In this document: piece by piece, positions 17,568-26,946 of the stretch
How positions within the stretch are numbered: position 1 is the stretch's first letter
Layout of the letters: the number at the start of each line of letters is the position of its first letter
Assembly (NCBI RefSeq): GCF_003182275.1
Contig: NZ_QGTR01000002.1
Coordinates: forward strand, 660,139 to 724,138
Source of the DNA: Hoeflea marina
GTDB taxonomy: Bacteria > Pseudomonadota > Alphaproteobacteria > Rhizobiales > Rhizobiaceae
DNA length: 64,000 bases
Direction: 5' to 3'
Program-made: the position numbers and the translations under genes
The notes under the pieces: model-generated
The model's database searches: none
What the model saw: only the letters and a program-made list of their open reading frames with translations
What the model was told of the DNA's origin: nothing

Positions 17568-18623
17568 TCATGTTCCTGTGTGAGTTGGAGTGGTGGAGCC
17601 GACACGGATCACCCGCTTGCCGAAATTCTCGCCCTTGAGCAGGCCGATGAAGGCCTCGGGCGCCGCTTCCAGCCCGTCGATGATCTCTTCGCGGTAGACG
17701 ATCTTGCCGGCTCCGATCCAGGCGCCCATCGCCTTGGCGAATTCGGGATAGAGCGGGGCGAAGTCGTTGAAGATGATGAAGCCACGGACGGTCAATTGCT
17801 TGCGCAGGATCTGCCCCATGAGCCAGTTCATCCGGTCGGGACCTTCGGGCAGGCTGGTGGCGTTGTACTGCGAGACCAGGCCGCAGACGGGCATGCGCGC
17901 GCCGGTGTTGAGCTGCGGGATCACCGCGTCGAGCACCTTGCCGCCGACATTCTCGTAGTAGACGTCGATCCCGTCCGGCGTGGCTGCCTTGAGCTGTGCC
18001 GCGAAATCGTCGGCCTTGTGGTCGAGGCACGCGTCGAAGCCCAGGTCCTTGACGGCGTAAGCGCATTTGTCCGCTCCGCCGGCGACGCCTATGACGCGGC
18101 AGCCGAGGATCTTGCCGATCTGGCCCACCGTGGCGCCCACAGGGCCGGTGGCGGCGGCCACGCAGATCGTCTCGCCGGGCTTCGGCTTGCCGATCTGGGT
18201 CAGGCCGGCCCAGGCGGTGAAGCCGGGCATGCCCATGATCCCGAGCGCCCAGGACGGATGCGCCGGCTCGCGGCCGAGCGAGGTGACGCCGGTGCCGTCG
18301 GAAAGCGCGTAGTCCTGCCAGCCGTTGAAGCTGAGAACCCAGTCCCCCTCGCTGAACGCATCGAGATTCGACCTGACCACCCTGGCCACCGTGCCGCCGA
18401 CCATAACGGCATCGATCTCCACCGAGGCCGCATAGGACTTTGCGTCGCTCATCCGGCCGCGCATGTAGGGATCGAGCGACAGGAACTCGGTGCGAAGCAG
18501 CATCTGGCCGGGGCCGGGCACGGGAACATCCACGGTCTCGAGCCGAAGGGTGTTCGCGTCCGGCTCGCCCTTCGGGCGACTGGCCAGCACGAAGCGGCGG
18601 TTGTGATCGGGGGATTGGGTCAT
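17568..18623 (-). CDS. Zinc-independent MDR NADP-dependent oxidoreductase (CurA-like)
   Basis: A 351-residue medium-chain dehydrogenase/reductase of the leukotriene B4 dehydrogenase/curcumin reductase group: LSLDPYMRGRMSD near residue 50, Rossmann motif AAATGPVGATVGQ around residue 160 and YYENVGGKVLDAVIPQLN. Zn-ligand cysteines of alcohol dehydrogenases are absent. Members reduce activated double bonds of enals and enones with NADPH. Its coupling to the DJ-1-type gene supports a carbonyl/electrophile stress role. Confidence 0.88.
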   Translation of the reverse strand: MTQSPDHNRRFVLASRPKGEPDANTLRLETVDVPVPGPGQMLLRTEFLSLDPYMRGRMSDAKSYAASVEIDAVMVGGTVARVVRSNLDAFSEGDWVLSFNGWQDYALSDGTGVTSLGREPAHPSWALGIMGMPGFTAWAGLTQIGKPKPGETICVAAATGPVGATVGQIGKILGCRVIGVAGGADKCAYAVKDLGFDACLDHKADDFAAQLKAATPDGIDVYYENVGGKVLDAVIPQLNTGARMPVCGLVSQYNATSLPEGPDRMNWLMGQILRKQLTVRGFIIFNDFAPLYPEFAKAMGAWIGAGKIVYREEIIDGLEAAPEAFIGLLKGENFGKRVIRVGSTTPTHTGT

Positions 18624-18695
18624 GGGGATTGGTCCCGGAAATGAGGGCGCGGCCGGAGGCCGCGCGATTGAATCGGAGCGCGCGAGGGGCGCCGT

Positions 18696-21326
18696 CTAGT
18701 TCGGCAGGGCGTAGGCGATGATCGAGTCGCCCGCCTTGGTGCCGGTCGACCCGTGTCCACCGGCGACCACCACCAGATACTGGCGGCCATCGCGGCCGAG
18801 ATAAGTCGCCGGCGTCGCCTGACCGCCGGCCGGCAGCCGCGACCGCCAGATTTCGGCGCCTGTCTGCAGATCGTAGCCCCGGACGTAATAATCAAGGGTG
18901 CCCGACAGGAATGCGACGCCGCCCTTGGTGACGATCGGTCCGCCGATGCCCGGGACCCCCATTTCGAAGGGCAGCGGCACCGGCGCCAGGTCGCGCACCG
19001 TTCCGTTGACGTGCTGGTAGACCGTCTTGCCGCTGGTCAGGTCAACGCCCGCGACATAGCCCCAGGGCGGCTGCTGGCAAGGCAGGCCGGTGGGCGAGGT
19101 GAATGTGCCCATCTTGGCCGCAAAGGGCGAACCGAGATTCTCGTTGAAGACGGGCTGACCCTCCGCGGTCACAACCCGTGTGGTGTCGTCCGGGCGCTTG
19201 ATCATCTGCGAGGTGAAGGCGAGATAGACCGGCATGGCGAACATCACCTGCCGCTCGGGATCGACGGCGACGCCGCCCCAGTTGAAGGTGCCGAAATTGC
19301 CCGGATAGACGATGGTGCCCCTTTCGCTGGGCGGGGTGTAGCGGCCCTCGTAGTTCAGCTGGTTGAAGCGGATGCGGCAATAGAGCGTGTCGAGCGGCGT
19401 CGCCCCCCACATGCTGGCCTCCGTCAGCGGCTTGGGATTGAACGAGATGGTCGAGATCGGCTGCGTCGGGGCGGTGGTGTCGCCCTCGACGGCGCCGGCA
19501 GGGGCGGGCGCCTCGGTCACCGGCAGGATCGGCTCGCCTGTTCGGCGGTCGAGCACGAAGATCTCGCCCTGCTTCGTCGGCTGCACCAGCGCCGGAACGG
19601 CCGCGCCGTCGATGGTGAGGTCGATCAGGCTCGGCTGCGCCGGAACGTCCATGTCCCACAGGTCGTGGTGAACCGTCTGGTAGGTCCAGCGCAGTTCGCC
19701 GGTGTCGGCGTCGAGCGCGATCACCGAGGACGAGATTGCCTCCACTTCGGCGCTGCGGTTGCCGCCATACTGGTCGGGTGACTGGTTGCCCATCGGCAGG
19801 TAGACGAGGTTGAGCTCGGGGTCGTAGGACGACACGCTCCAGGAATTGGGCGCGTTCTCCGAATAGGTCTCGCCTTCGGCGATCGGCGCAGTCTGGTCGG
19901 GCTTCTTCGAATCGAAGTTCCACAGCAGTTCGCCGGTGTAGACGTCATAGGCTCGGATGACGCCCGAGGGCGATGTGGTGGAGGCATTGTCGTTGACAGT
20001 GCCGCCGACGATCACCGCCCTGGCGGTGACCACCGGAGGCGAGGTGGAATAGGCCGAGCCCGGGGTGATGTTGGGCATGTTGGCCCAGAGGTTGACGGTG
20101 CCGTCCTCGCCGCCGAAGCCCGGGCAGATTTCGCCCGTCTCCGCGCTGATCGAGATCAGTCGGCCATCGGATGTCGGCACGAAGATGCGGCGGATGCAGT
20201 CCGCTCCCGGCGCTGCGGCCGGTACGGAGGCCGGCTCGCGCTCGACCCGTGGATTGGGCGCGGACGGCGCGGCCTGGCCGGTGACGACATTCTCCGCCAC
20301 GCCGGCGGCCTCCGTGGTCACGCCGGCTGCGCTTTCGTCGGCCAGGCGTGCTTCGCCGGCCGGTGTCTCGGTCGCCTGGGGAGTCCCTGCCGCCGCCGGC
20401 GCTGCGGCGGTTTCGGTCGTATCGGCTGCAATGGGGCCGGCGCCGGCCCCGGTGGCCGCAGAGCCGGTATCGGTCAGTGCGGCCCTTGCGGCATCGCTGG
20501 CGCCGTCGAAATAGCTCACGCCGCGGCAGGTCATGTGCTGCGTCGTTGCCGTCGGCGGCTGCTTGAGCAGCGGGTCGAAGCGCCATTTCTCCTCGCCCGT
20601 CACGGGGTCGAGCGCGATCACCGTCGAGAACGGGGTGCACACATACATGGTGTCGGCGACCACCAGCGGCGTCACCTCATAGGTGGTTTCCACCGGGTCG
20701 GTGTCGGCGTTCCGGACCTGTCCGGTCTGGTAATGCCAGGCGACTTGCAGGTCGGCGACATTGTCCGGCGTGATCTGGCCGAGCGGCGAATAGCGCCGCC
20801 CGTACGGGGTGCGGCCGTAGGCCTGCCATTCGCCGTCGGGAACGCCGGCGGTCTTAATCACCGGGCTTTGCTGCATGCGCTCGTCGCTGAAGGCGCCCGC
20901 GGTGTCGTGGGGCTGCTCGCGCACGGCAAAGGCAGCCACCAGGCCGGCGATGACGATTGATGCCGCAAGCGCGGCGCTCGGCAGTCCGTAGCGCCGGCGC
21001 GGCATGCCCTGCGGATGCAGCGAGCGCACCACCGGCGGTATCATGAGGACGATGCCGATGATCACCAGCAGGGTTCCCCGTGCCGACAGTGCCCACCAGT
21101 CAAGACCGACTTCCCAGACCGACCAGGCGAGTGTCACCACCAGGGTGGCGGCGTAGAGCGCAAGCGCTGCGGGGCGTCGTGTCCAGAGCAGAAAGGCGCA
21201 GGCCAGCAGCGCGAGCCCCAGGGCGATGAAAAACCACGACCCGCCGAGCCATGCCAGCCAGATGCCGCCGCCCCCCAGTGCCAATCCGATGACCATGAGG
21301 ATGATCGACATGAGGGTGGTAAACAT
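18696..21326 (-). CDS. gcd: Membrane-bound PQQ-dependent glucose/quinate/shikimate dehydrogenase
   Basis: A quinoprotein dehydrogenase of 876 residues: five N-terminal membrane helices, then an eight-bladed propeller with typical sequences (GEWQAYGRTPYGRRYSPL, VWPGNFGT-like IVYPGNFGTFNWGG, ALDADTGELRWTYQTVHHDLWDMD, PAPVP-type end). It oxidises aldoses in the periplasm and passes electrons to ubiquinone. A low-complexity Ala/Thr/Glu-rich insert of roughly 90 residues (about 280-372; DNA near 20205-20500) splits the CRGVSYFDGA and CIRRIFVPTSDGRL strands, where relatives have a short loop. The ATG at 21326 is preferred over the one at 21365. No pqq biosynthesis genes are in the window. Confidence 0.9.
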   Translation of the reverse strand: MFTTLMSIILMVIGLALGGGGIWLAWLGGSWFFIALGLALLACAFLLWTRRPAALALYAATLVVTLAWSVWEVGLDWWALSARGTLLVIIGIVLMIPPVVRSLHPQGMPRRRYGLPSAALAASIVIAGLVAAFAVREQPHDTAGAFSDERMQQSPVIKTAGVPDGEWQAYGRTPYGRRYSPLGQITPDNVADLQVAWHYQTGQVRNADTDPVETTYEVTPLVVADTMYVCTPFSTVIALDPVTGEEKWRFDPLLKQPPTATTQHMTCRGVSYFDGASDAARAALTDTGSAATGAGAGPIAADTTETAAAPAAAGTPQATETPAGEARLADESAAGVTTEAAGVAENVVTGQAAPSAPNPRVEREPASVPAAAPGADCIRRIFVPTSDGRLISISAETGEICPGFGGEDGTVNLWANMPNITPGSAYSTSPPVVTARAVIVGGTVNDNASTTSPSGVIRAYDVYTGELLWNFDSKKPDQTAPIAEGETYSENAPNSWSVSSYDPELNLVYLPMGNQSPDQYGGNRSAEVEAISSSVIALDADTGELRWTYQTVHHDLWDMDVPAQPSLIDLTIDGAAVPALVQPTKQGEIFVLDRRTGEPILPVTEAPAPAGAVEGDTTAPTQPISTISFNPKPLTEASMWGATPLDTLYCRIRFNQLNYEGRYTPPSERGTIVYPGNFGTFNWGGVAVDPERQVMFAMPVYLAFTSQMIKRPDDTTRVVTAEGQPVFNENLGSPFAAKMGTFTSPTGLPCQQPPWGYVAGVDLTSGKTVYQHVNGTVRDLAPVPLPFEMGVPGIGGPIVTKGGVAFLSGTLDYYVRGYDLQTGAEIWRSRLPAGGQATPATYLGRDGRQYLVVVAGGHGSTGTKAGDSIIAYALPN

Positions 21327-21542
21327 CAGCGCAGTCCTAAATTGATTTTGAACAATCACGCCCAACCGACCTGTGTCCGGGGAACAGGTTCGCGCGGCAT
21401 GGCGTGCCGTGCACTCTCAACGAATGAATGAACGAAAGGTTCCGTGATCGATGGGCGGCGGCGGAAAAAGACCGTCCGCGCGCCGCGACGCGCGAAGCGC
21501 CCCCGCGGAGAGGGCGCTCCGGGTTCGGCAGGGGCGGTCCGC

Positions 21543-22457
21543 TCAGGCGGCGGCGCTGGCCGGCAGGTCGAGCGGCAGGGTCGGGCGGCTGGCGAGCGCC
21601 TTTTCGACGATGCCGCTCACCCGGGCGCGCTCGGCGCCCTGCAGCGGCATGCGCGGCCCGCGCACCCGGTCGTTGGACTTGATCGCGATGGCTTCGGCAA
21701 GCTTGATGTTCTGGACCAGATTGGTGGAGACATCGAGGTCGAGCAGCGGCCGGAACCAGCGGTAGATTTCGCGTGCCTCGTCGAGGCGGCCGGCGAGCAC
21801 CAGGCGATGGATCGCCACGGTCTCCTTCGGGAAGGCGACGACGAGGCCGGCGACCCATCCATGCGCGCCCATCACCAGGCTTTCCATCGCCAGGTTATCG
21901 ACGCCGGTGAAGACGTCGAAACGGTCGCCGAAGCGCGAAAACACGTCGGTGATGCGACGGATGTCGTCGGTGGATTCCTTCATCGCCACGAAGCGCTTGT
22001 CGCCGGCAAGTTCCTCGAACATGTCGAGCGTCACGTCGACGCCATAGGCGACCGGGTTGTTGTAGACCATCACCGGCCGATCGCCGGCCTCGGCCACGGC
22101 ACGCAGATGCATGAGCGTCTCGTGCGGCGCCGACTTGTAGGGCACGCCCGGCAGCACCATGAAGCCGTCGGCGCCTGCGGCGGCCGCATCCCTCGCGCGG
22201 GAGCCTGCCCGCCGCGTGGCGCTTTCACAGATCGTCATCAGCACCGGCTTGCCGCCGGCCACCGACCTGGCGAGCTTGAGAATTTCGATTTTCTCCGATG
22301 GCTCAAGCGTCATGGCCTCGCCCAGCGAGCCGCAGACGATGATGCCGTCAACCCCGGCCTCCATCTGCAGGCCGAAGCAGCGCTCCATTTCCGCATGGTC
22401 GAGCTCGCCATCGGTTTTGAATTTGGTTGTCACGGCCGGAAAAACACCACGCCACAT
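21543..22457 (-). CDS. Dihydrodipicolinate synthase/N-acetylneuraminate lyase family protein
   Basis: A 304-residue TIM-barrel class I aldolase. The Schiff-base lysine lies in FVAMKESTDDIRR, the catalytic Tyr in MVYNNPVAYG, and the glycine-rich carboxylate-binding motif appears as IVCGSLGEAMTLE in place of the usual GTTGE. Because this gene is paired with a catabolic GntR regulator and a D-amino-acid dehydrogenase lies nearby, a catabolic keto-acid lyase or dehydratase (for instance in hydroxyproline or sugar-acid breakdown) is likelier than lysine biosynthesis. The frame opens at 22547, but GGAGGG seven bases before 22457 marks the start. Confidence 0.85.
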   Translation of the reverse strand: MWRGVFPAVTTKFKTDGELDHAEMERCFGLQMEAGVDGIIVCGSLGEAMTLEPSEKIEILKLARSVAGGKPVLMTICESATRRAGSRARDAAAAGADGFMVLPGVPYKSAPHETLMHLRAVAEAGDRPVMVYNNPVAYGVDVTLDMFEELAGDKRFVAMKESTDDIRRITDVFSRFGDRFDVFTGVDNLAMESLVMGAHGWVAGLVVAFPKETVAIHRLVLAGRLDEAREIYRWFRPLLDLDVSTNLVQNIKLAEAIAIKSNDRVRGPRMPLQGAERARVSGIVEKALASRPTLPLDLPASAAA

Positions 22458-22479
22458 CTGCAAGCCCTCCATCTGGAAT

Positions 22480-22534
22480 TGATATATCAGCAGGATGTCG
22501 AGCTTCTTGCCTTTTGTCAAGTCCTGATATATCA
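22480..22534. promoter_or_regulatory. Twin GntR operators (TGATATATCA) in a divergent promoter
   Basis: Two identical perfect palindromes, TGATATATCA, at 22480-22489 and 22525-22534, 45 bp centre to centre (just over four helical turns). They lie between the DHDPS-like gene (start 22457, minus) and the GntR gene (start 22559, plus). FCD-type GntR regulators commonly bind such AT-rich palindromes, so autoregulation plus control of the enzyme gene is expected. Confidence 0.75.
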
Positions 22535-22558
22535 GTTGGACAGTCATCAGGAGCAGTC

Positions 22559-23197
22559 ATGGAACCGACGCAATCCCACGCCCATGCAGCCTATCGCGAT
22601 CTCGAGCAGCGTATCGTCACGCTGGACCTGCGCCCGGGCATGAGTGTGACCGAGCGACAGCTCATCGATCTCGTCGGACTGGGCCGCACCCCGGTTCGCG
22701 AGGCGCTGCAGCGGCTTTCCTGGGAAGGCCTGATCGAAATCCGGCCCCGCTCCGGAATCCTCGTCACCGACATCAGGCCGGAGGACTACCAGCGCGTGAT
22801 GGAACCTCGCCTGGTGCTCGAGCCTGTGCTGGCGGCCAGCGTCGCCCGCCATGCGGACGCCGGCCACCGGCAGCGCCTGGCCGTCATCATCGACGCCATG
22901 GAGGACGCGGCAAGCGATGGTGATGTCGAGAGTTTCCTCAAGGCCGACAAGGCTTGCGACGAGGTGCTCGCCGATGCATGCCCCAATCCCTTCATCACCC
23001 GTGTGCTGACGCCTCTGCAGACCCATTCGCGCCGGCTCTGGTTCCGTTTCGGCGCCGCGACCGGTCCCGCCATCTCGGCCGGCCTGCACATCGCCGTGAT
23101 GCGTGCGATCTGCGCGGCCGACGAGCCGGCGGCGGAGGCCGCCATGCGCGCGCTGATGCGCCATCTGCGCGACGAGGCCGCCGGCCATTTGCAATAG
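22559..23197 (+). CDS. GntR family regulator, FadR/FCD subfamily
   Basis: A 212-residue regulator with an N-terminal winged helix (TERQLIDLVGLGRTPVREALQRLSWEGLIEIRPRSG) and an all-helical FCD effector domain. FCD metal/ligand residues are suggested by the Asp in FLKADKACDE and His residues in LQTHSRR and LHIAV. The ATG at 22559 with CAGGAG upstream is used, rather than the open frame from 22427, which would run through both operators. Divergent from the DHDPS-family gene it presumably represses. Confidence 0.88.
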   Translation: MEPTQSHAHAAYRDLEQRIVTLDLRPGMSVTERQLIDLVGLGRTPVREALQRLSWEGLIEIRPRSGILVTDIRPEDYQRVMEPRLVLEPVLAASVARHADAGHRQRLAVIIDAMEDAASDGDVESFLKADKACDEVLADACPNPFITRVLTPLQTHSRRLWFRFGAATGPAISAGLHIAVMRAICAADEPAAEAAMRALMRHLRDEAAGHLQ

Positions 23198-23433
23198 GTG
23201 CTGCAGAGCCTGCAAAATCCGGCCGGTCCGGCCATGCTGGCCAACATCTCCCGTTCGCAGTCCGGACCACGACGCGCGTCGGCCCTCTCGGGAGCCGGTC
23301 GATTCAATTCTCGATGGGTTCCGCGCATAAATCGGACCGGCAACGGTTGCTTTTGCCCGCTCGGGCGAGATCTGGCTCAGGAGCCGACGGAAGAGCGCGG
23401 CTGACGCAGACGTGACCCGAAAGGAAAAGAGCG

Positions 23434-24654
23434 ATGAAGTCCACCACCCTTTTCACAGCGACCTCCTTGCTCGCGGGGGCAGTGTTAGCCCTGCCGGCCT
23501 TTGCCCAGAACGCACCGGTCGACGCCCGCCCTGCCAATGCCCCTCAGCAGCAGCCGCAATCGGCTGATCAGACCCGTGCGCCCCAACCGCAAACGTCGCC
23601 GGAGATCGCCTCCGAAGTCGTCGCCACCGGCCTGCCGCGTCTTTGGGCGCTGGAGTTTCTGCCCGACCGGCGCATGCTGGTGACCGCAAAGGCGGGCGCC
23701 CTGCACGTCATCTCCCAGGACGGCGAGGTTGGCCAGGCGATTTCGGGCGTGCCGGATGTCGATGCCTCGGGCCAGGGCGGGCTCCTCGATGTCGCGCTGG
23801 CGCCGGACTTCGTCGAGACCGGCCGGATCTTCCTGTCCTTCTCCGAGCCGCGCGACGGCGGCAACGGCACCTCGGTCGCCTCCGCCCGGCTGGTGCTCGA
23901 TGACGATGGCGGCGGAAGGCTCGAGGATCCGTCCGTCATCTTCCGCCAGACGCCCACCTATGACGGACGGGCGCATTACGGGTCGCGTCTCGTCTTCGGT
24001 CCGGAAGGTGAACTCTATGTCACGGTCGGCGAGCGCTCCGACGCCGAGGTCCGCGACCAGGCGCAGGACCTGTCGAGCGGCCTGGGCAAGATCTTCCGCA
24101 TCGACCAGTCGGGCGCGGCCTGGCCGGGCAACCCGTTCCTGGATCAGGAGGGCGCGCTGCCCGAGATCTGGAGCCTTGGCCACCGCAACCTGCAGGCGGC
24201 GGCGCTGGATGGCGAGGGCAGGCTGTGGACGGTCGAGCATGGGCCGCGCGGCGGCGACGAACTCAACCGCCCGCAGGCCGGCCTCAACTATGGCTGGCCC
24301 GAGGTGACCTACGGCATCGACTACAGCGGCGAGCCGATCGGCGACGGGGTGACCGCCACAACAGCCACCGAACAACCCGTCTACTACTGGGACCCGGTGA
24401 TCGCCCCCTCGGGCATGGCCTACTATGAAGGCAGCCAGTTTCCCGAGTGGAAGAACGCCTTCCTGATCGGCGGGCTCGTCACCCGGGATGTGGTGGTGGT
24501 TCACCTGGACAACGACAGGGTCGCGTTTGAAGACCGCGTGCCGATCGGTGCAAGGGTCCGTGACGTGAAGGTCGGTCCCGATGGTGCCGTCTATGCTGTC
24601 ACGGAAAGCCGCTCGGGCTCCTCCGAGATCCTGCGGCTGACCGCGGCGGATTGA
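23434..24654 (+). CDS. Soluble PQQ-dependent aldose sugar dehydrogenase (YliI/GSDH family)
   Basis: A 406-residue secreted protein: signal peptide ending PAFA-QNAP, a Gln/Pro-rich linker (about residues 25-55), then a six-bladed GSDH propeller (GLPRLWALEFLPDRRMLVTAKAG; GGLLDVALAPDF; WSLGHRNLQAAALD; HGPRGGDELNRPQAGLNYGWP). The conserved His and Arg of the PQQ site are present in the GHRN and HGPRGGDE motifs. It oxidises free aldoses in the periplasm and complements the membrane quinoprotein at 18696. Stand-alone gene with AAAGGAAA upstream of the ATG. Confidence 0.88.
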   Translation: MKSTTLFTATSLLAGAVLALPAFAQNAPVDARPANAPQQQPQSADQTRAPQPQTSPEIASEVVATGLPRLWALEFLPDRRMLVTAKAGALHVISQDGEVGQAISGVPDVDASGQGGLLDVALAPDFVETGRIFLSFSEPRDGGNGTSVASARLVLDDDGGGRLEDPSVIFRQTPTYDGRAHYGSRLVFGPEGELYVTVGERSDAEVRDQAQDLSSGLGKIFRIDQSGAAWPGNPFLDQEGALPEIWSLGHRNLQAAALDGEGRLWTVEHGPRGGDELNRPQAGLNYGWPEVTYGIDYSGEPIGDGVTATTATEQPVYYWDPVIAPSGMAYYEGSQFPEWKNAFLIGGLVTRDVVVVHLDNDRVAFEDRVPIGARVRDVKVGPDGAVYAVTESRSGSSEILRLTAAD

Positions 24655-24817
24655 TCCTGTCGCCCCGCGTCGCGGCCTGATCGGGGCCGCTTCGCGGCAG
24701 CGCTTGCCTCGCAGCCGGATCCGGCGGCCTGCTTCGGATACAGCGGTGGTGGTTGGCGGCGGGATCGGCTAGGCTTCGGGTGAGTGAACGTGACACGAGC
24801 CGGAAGGACCGCCAGCC

Positions 24818-26074
24818 ATGAGAGTTATCGTAATGGGGGCCGGTGTCATCGGCGTCACCACCGCCTATTATCTGGCCAGGGGCGGCGCGGAGGTGGTGGT
24901 GCTCGACCGGCAGGCCGGGCCGGGCCTCGAGACCAGCTATGCCAATGCCGGCGAACTCAGCTACGGCATGACCTCGCCCTGGGCGGCCCCGGGCGTGCCG
25001 CTGAAGGCGCTCAAATGGCTGTTCATGAAGCGTCGGCCGCTGTTCATCTGGCCGCTGATCAGCCCGACCATGTGGATGTGGGGCCTGCAGATGCTGGGCA
25101 ACTGCAACGACGAAAGCTACCGCCTCAACAAGGGCCGGATGGTGCGGATCTCCAACTATTCGCGCGACGTCATGCCCGAACTGATCGCCGAGACCGGCAT
25201 CGAGTATGACGGCCGCGAGCAGGGCACGCTGCAGCTCTTCCGCACCGCCAAGCAGATGAAGGATTCGCGCGCCGACCAGGAGATCCTGGCGGAATATGAT
25301 TCGCCCTACGAGGTGCTCGGCCGCGACGCCTGCATCGAAGCCGAGCCGGCGCTGGCCGAGGTGCGCAACAAGTTCGTCGGCGGATTGCGGCTCACCGCCG
25401 ACCGCACCGGCGACTGCCGAATGTTCACGATCGCGCTGGCGGAAAAATGCGCCGAAATGGGCGTCGAGTTCCAGTACGGCCAGTCGATCCGCGCCATCGC
25501 GGTGGAGAACGGCCGCATCGCCGGCGTCGACACCGAGATCGCCGGGCGCATCACCGGCGATCGCTATGTCTGCGCGCTCGGCAGCTACGGCCCGAAGATC
25601 CTCAACCCGATCGGCGTCAAGCTGCCGGTCTACCCGGTCAAGGGCTATTCGGTGACGCTGCCGGTCACCGACGATGCGTTCGCGCCGCAATCGACCATCA
25701 TGGACGAGACCCACAAGGTCGCCATCACCCGGCTGGGAGACCGCATCCGCGTCGCCGGCACCGCCGAGATCGCCGGCTACTCCAACCGGCTCGGCCCACA
25801 CGCGACCAACACCGTCAAGCATGTGATCAGCGACCTGTTCCCCAGGGGCGGCGACATTTCCAAGGCGGAAGGCTGGACCGGGCTCCGGCCGATGACGCCC
25901 GACGGCACGCCGGTTCTCGGCCCCTCGCGCTACGACAATCTCTACCTCAACACCGGCCACGGCACGCTCGGCTGGACCATGGCCTGCGGCTCCGGCCGCG
26001 CCGTGGCCGACCAGGTGCTCGGCAAGACCCCGGAAATCGATTTCGAGGGCCTGACGGCGGCGCGGTATGGGTGA
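24818..26074 (+). CDS. dadA: D-amino acid dehydrogenase, FAD-dependent
   Basis: A 418-residue FAD oxidoreductase of the DadA group. The N-terminal dinucleotide motif is VIVMGAGVIGVTTAYYLARGG, followed by TSYANAGELSYGMTSPWAAPG, a strong DadA signature, and the C-terminal FAD segment GHGTLGWTMACGSGRAVADQ. It deaminates D-amino acids to keto acids, feeding electrons to the respiratory chain. No alanine racemase lies next to it; the nearby DHDPS-family enzyme could consume a product. It is the last core gene before AT-rich island A. Confidence 0.9.
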   Translation: MRVIVMGAGVIGVTTAYYLARGGAEVVVLDRQAGPGLETSYANAGELSYGMTSPWAAPGVPLKALKWLFMKRRPLFIWPLISPTMWMWGLQMLGNCNDESYRLNKGRMVRISNYSRDVMPELIAETGIEYDGREQGTLQLFRTAKQMKDSRADQEILAEYDSPYEVLGRDACIEAEPALAEVRNKFVGGLRLTADRTGDCRMFTIALAEKCAEMGVEFQYGQSIRAIAVENGRIAGVDTEIAGRITGDRYVCALGSYGPKILNPIGVKLPVYPVKGYSVTLPVTDDAFAPQSTIMDETHKVAITRLGDRIRVAGTAEIAGYSNRLGPHATNTVKHVISDLFPRGGDISKAEGWTGLRPMTPDGTPVLGPSRYDNLYLNTGHGTLGWTMACGSGRAVADQVLGKTPEIDFEGLTAARYG

Positions 26075-26233
26075 GGGGGGTGGCCACGCGCGAAAGTTCA
26101 TGCTGTATATCAGGTCAGAAACACTAAACGTTGTTCCTGCCTTGCCTTTCTAAGGTAGAACTGCGAACGTCGGTATCAGTATTGTAACTTCGATGGGCGG
26201 GCATGTAGAAATCTATAGCAGATTCGTGGAGAA

Positions 26234-26944
26234 ATGGAAATTTCTGTACCCTCGGTAAACACTGCTGTTTATTTCTTGCCTATTGGCCCAAAATTCATTG
26301 GGGCGAAAAGCCGGCGTTATGTAAACTGGGGTAATAATATGAAGGATCCTATTTTTTTTGGGCATTGGCGACACATGCTTAAACTTGCAAGGGAACAGGC
26401 AAAAAATTCTCCGCGCCGCGAAGCCGACAGACTTTCATGTCATTCGGCATCAATTATACTCAGCAAGACCTGTCTTGAAATCTATCTGAATGAATTTTAT
26501 TTCATTCAAATTCATGAAAGAAATTTCTCCGAACGTGATACGTATTTCTCAAAAAAAAAGAAGAGAATGACAAAACTAGGTTACAAAAACTTTGTAGATC
26601 TTCACATTTGCGAAAGACTAGAAGTTTCGCTTCCTGCGGTCTCTCCGGAGCTCATGGCGGACGTGTCTCTTCAAAACCAAATCCGAAATTACTGTATTCA
26701 TTACACCGCTTCCGATGTGAAGCAGCAACTCGAGTTGGAGTTCAGAGCGCATCCCGTGCTCGGCGGTATTTTTGAGTTTGACGTAGGATCTCTGCAGGAG
26801 ATGTATATAAATGATAAGACCGCGTTGTGGTGCAATAACGTTTCGTTAAAAGCGATAATTACAATCGAAGAAGGACAGTCAAAAGCAAACTCAAATTCTG
26901 AAATCTACATTCAGAATTGTCTAGAAATAATGGATAAAGGCTAA
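26234..26944 (+). CDS. HEPN-domain-like protein, candidate effector of a NACHT system
   Basis: A 236-residue helical protein in AT-rich DNA. Residues 151-156 read RNYCIH, matching the R-x4-H active-site motif of HEPN ribonucleases, in the setting LQNQIRNYCIHYTASDVK; an upstream helix (IILSKTCLEIYLNEFYF) is also HEPN-like. HEPN proteins are frequent RNase effectors in phage defence and toxin systems. Start uncertain: ATG 26234 has GGAG very close, and ATG 26339 (MKDPIFF) has GGGG at better spacing. It ends two bases before the NACHT gene, so both are made from one message. The HEPN assignment is motif-based and tentative. Confidence 0.6.
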   Translation: MEISVPSVNTAVYFLPIGPKFIGAKSRRYVNWGNNMKDPIFFGHWRHMLKLAREQAKNSPRREADRLSCHSASIILSKTCLEIYLNEFYFIQIHERNFSERDTYFSKKKKRMTKLGYKNFVDLHICERLEVSLPAVSPELMADVSLQNQIRNYCIHYTASDVKQQLELEFRAHPVLGGIFEFDVGSLQEMYINDKTALWCNNVSLKAIITIEEGQSKANSNSEIYIQNCLEIMDKG

Positions 26945-26946
26945 CT

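Noticed and set aside
26075..26233. tRNA or attachment site at the left edge of island A
   Set aside because: No tRNA-like sequence and no direct repeat with the right border could be found by reading; the boundary is visible only as a change in base composition.
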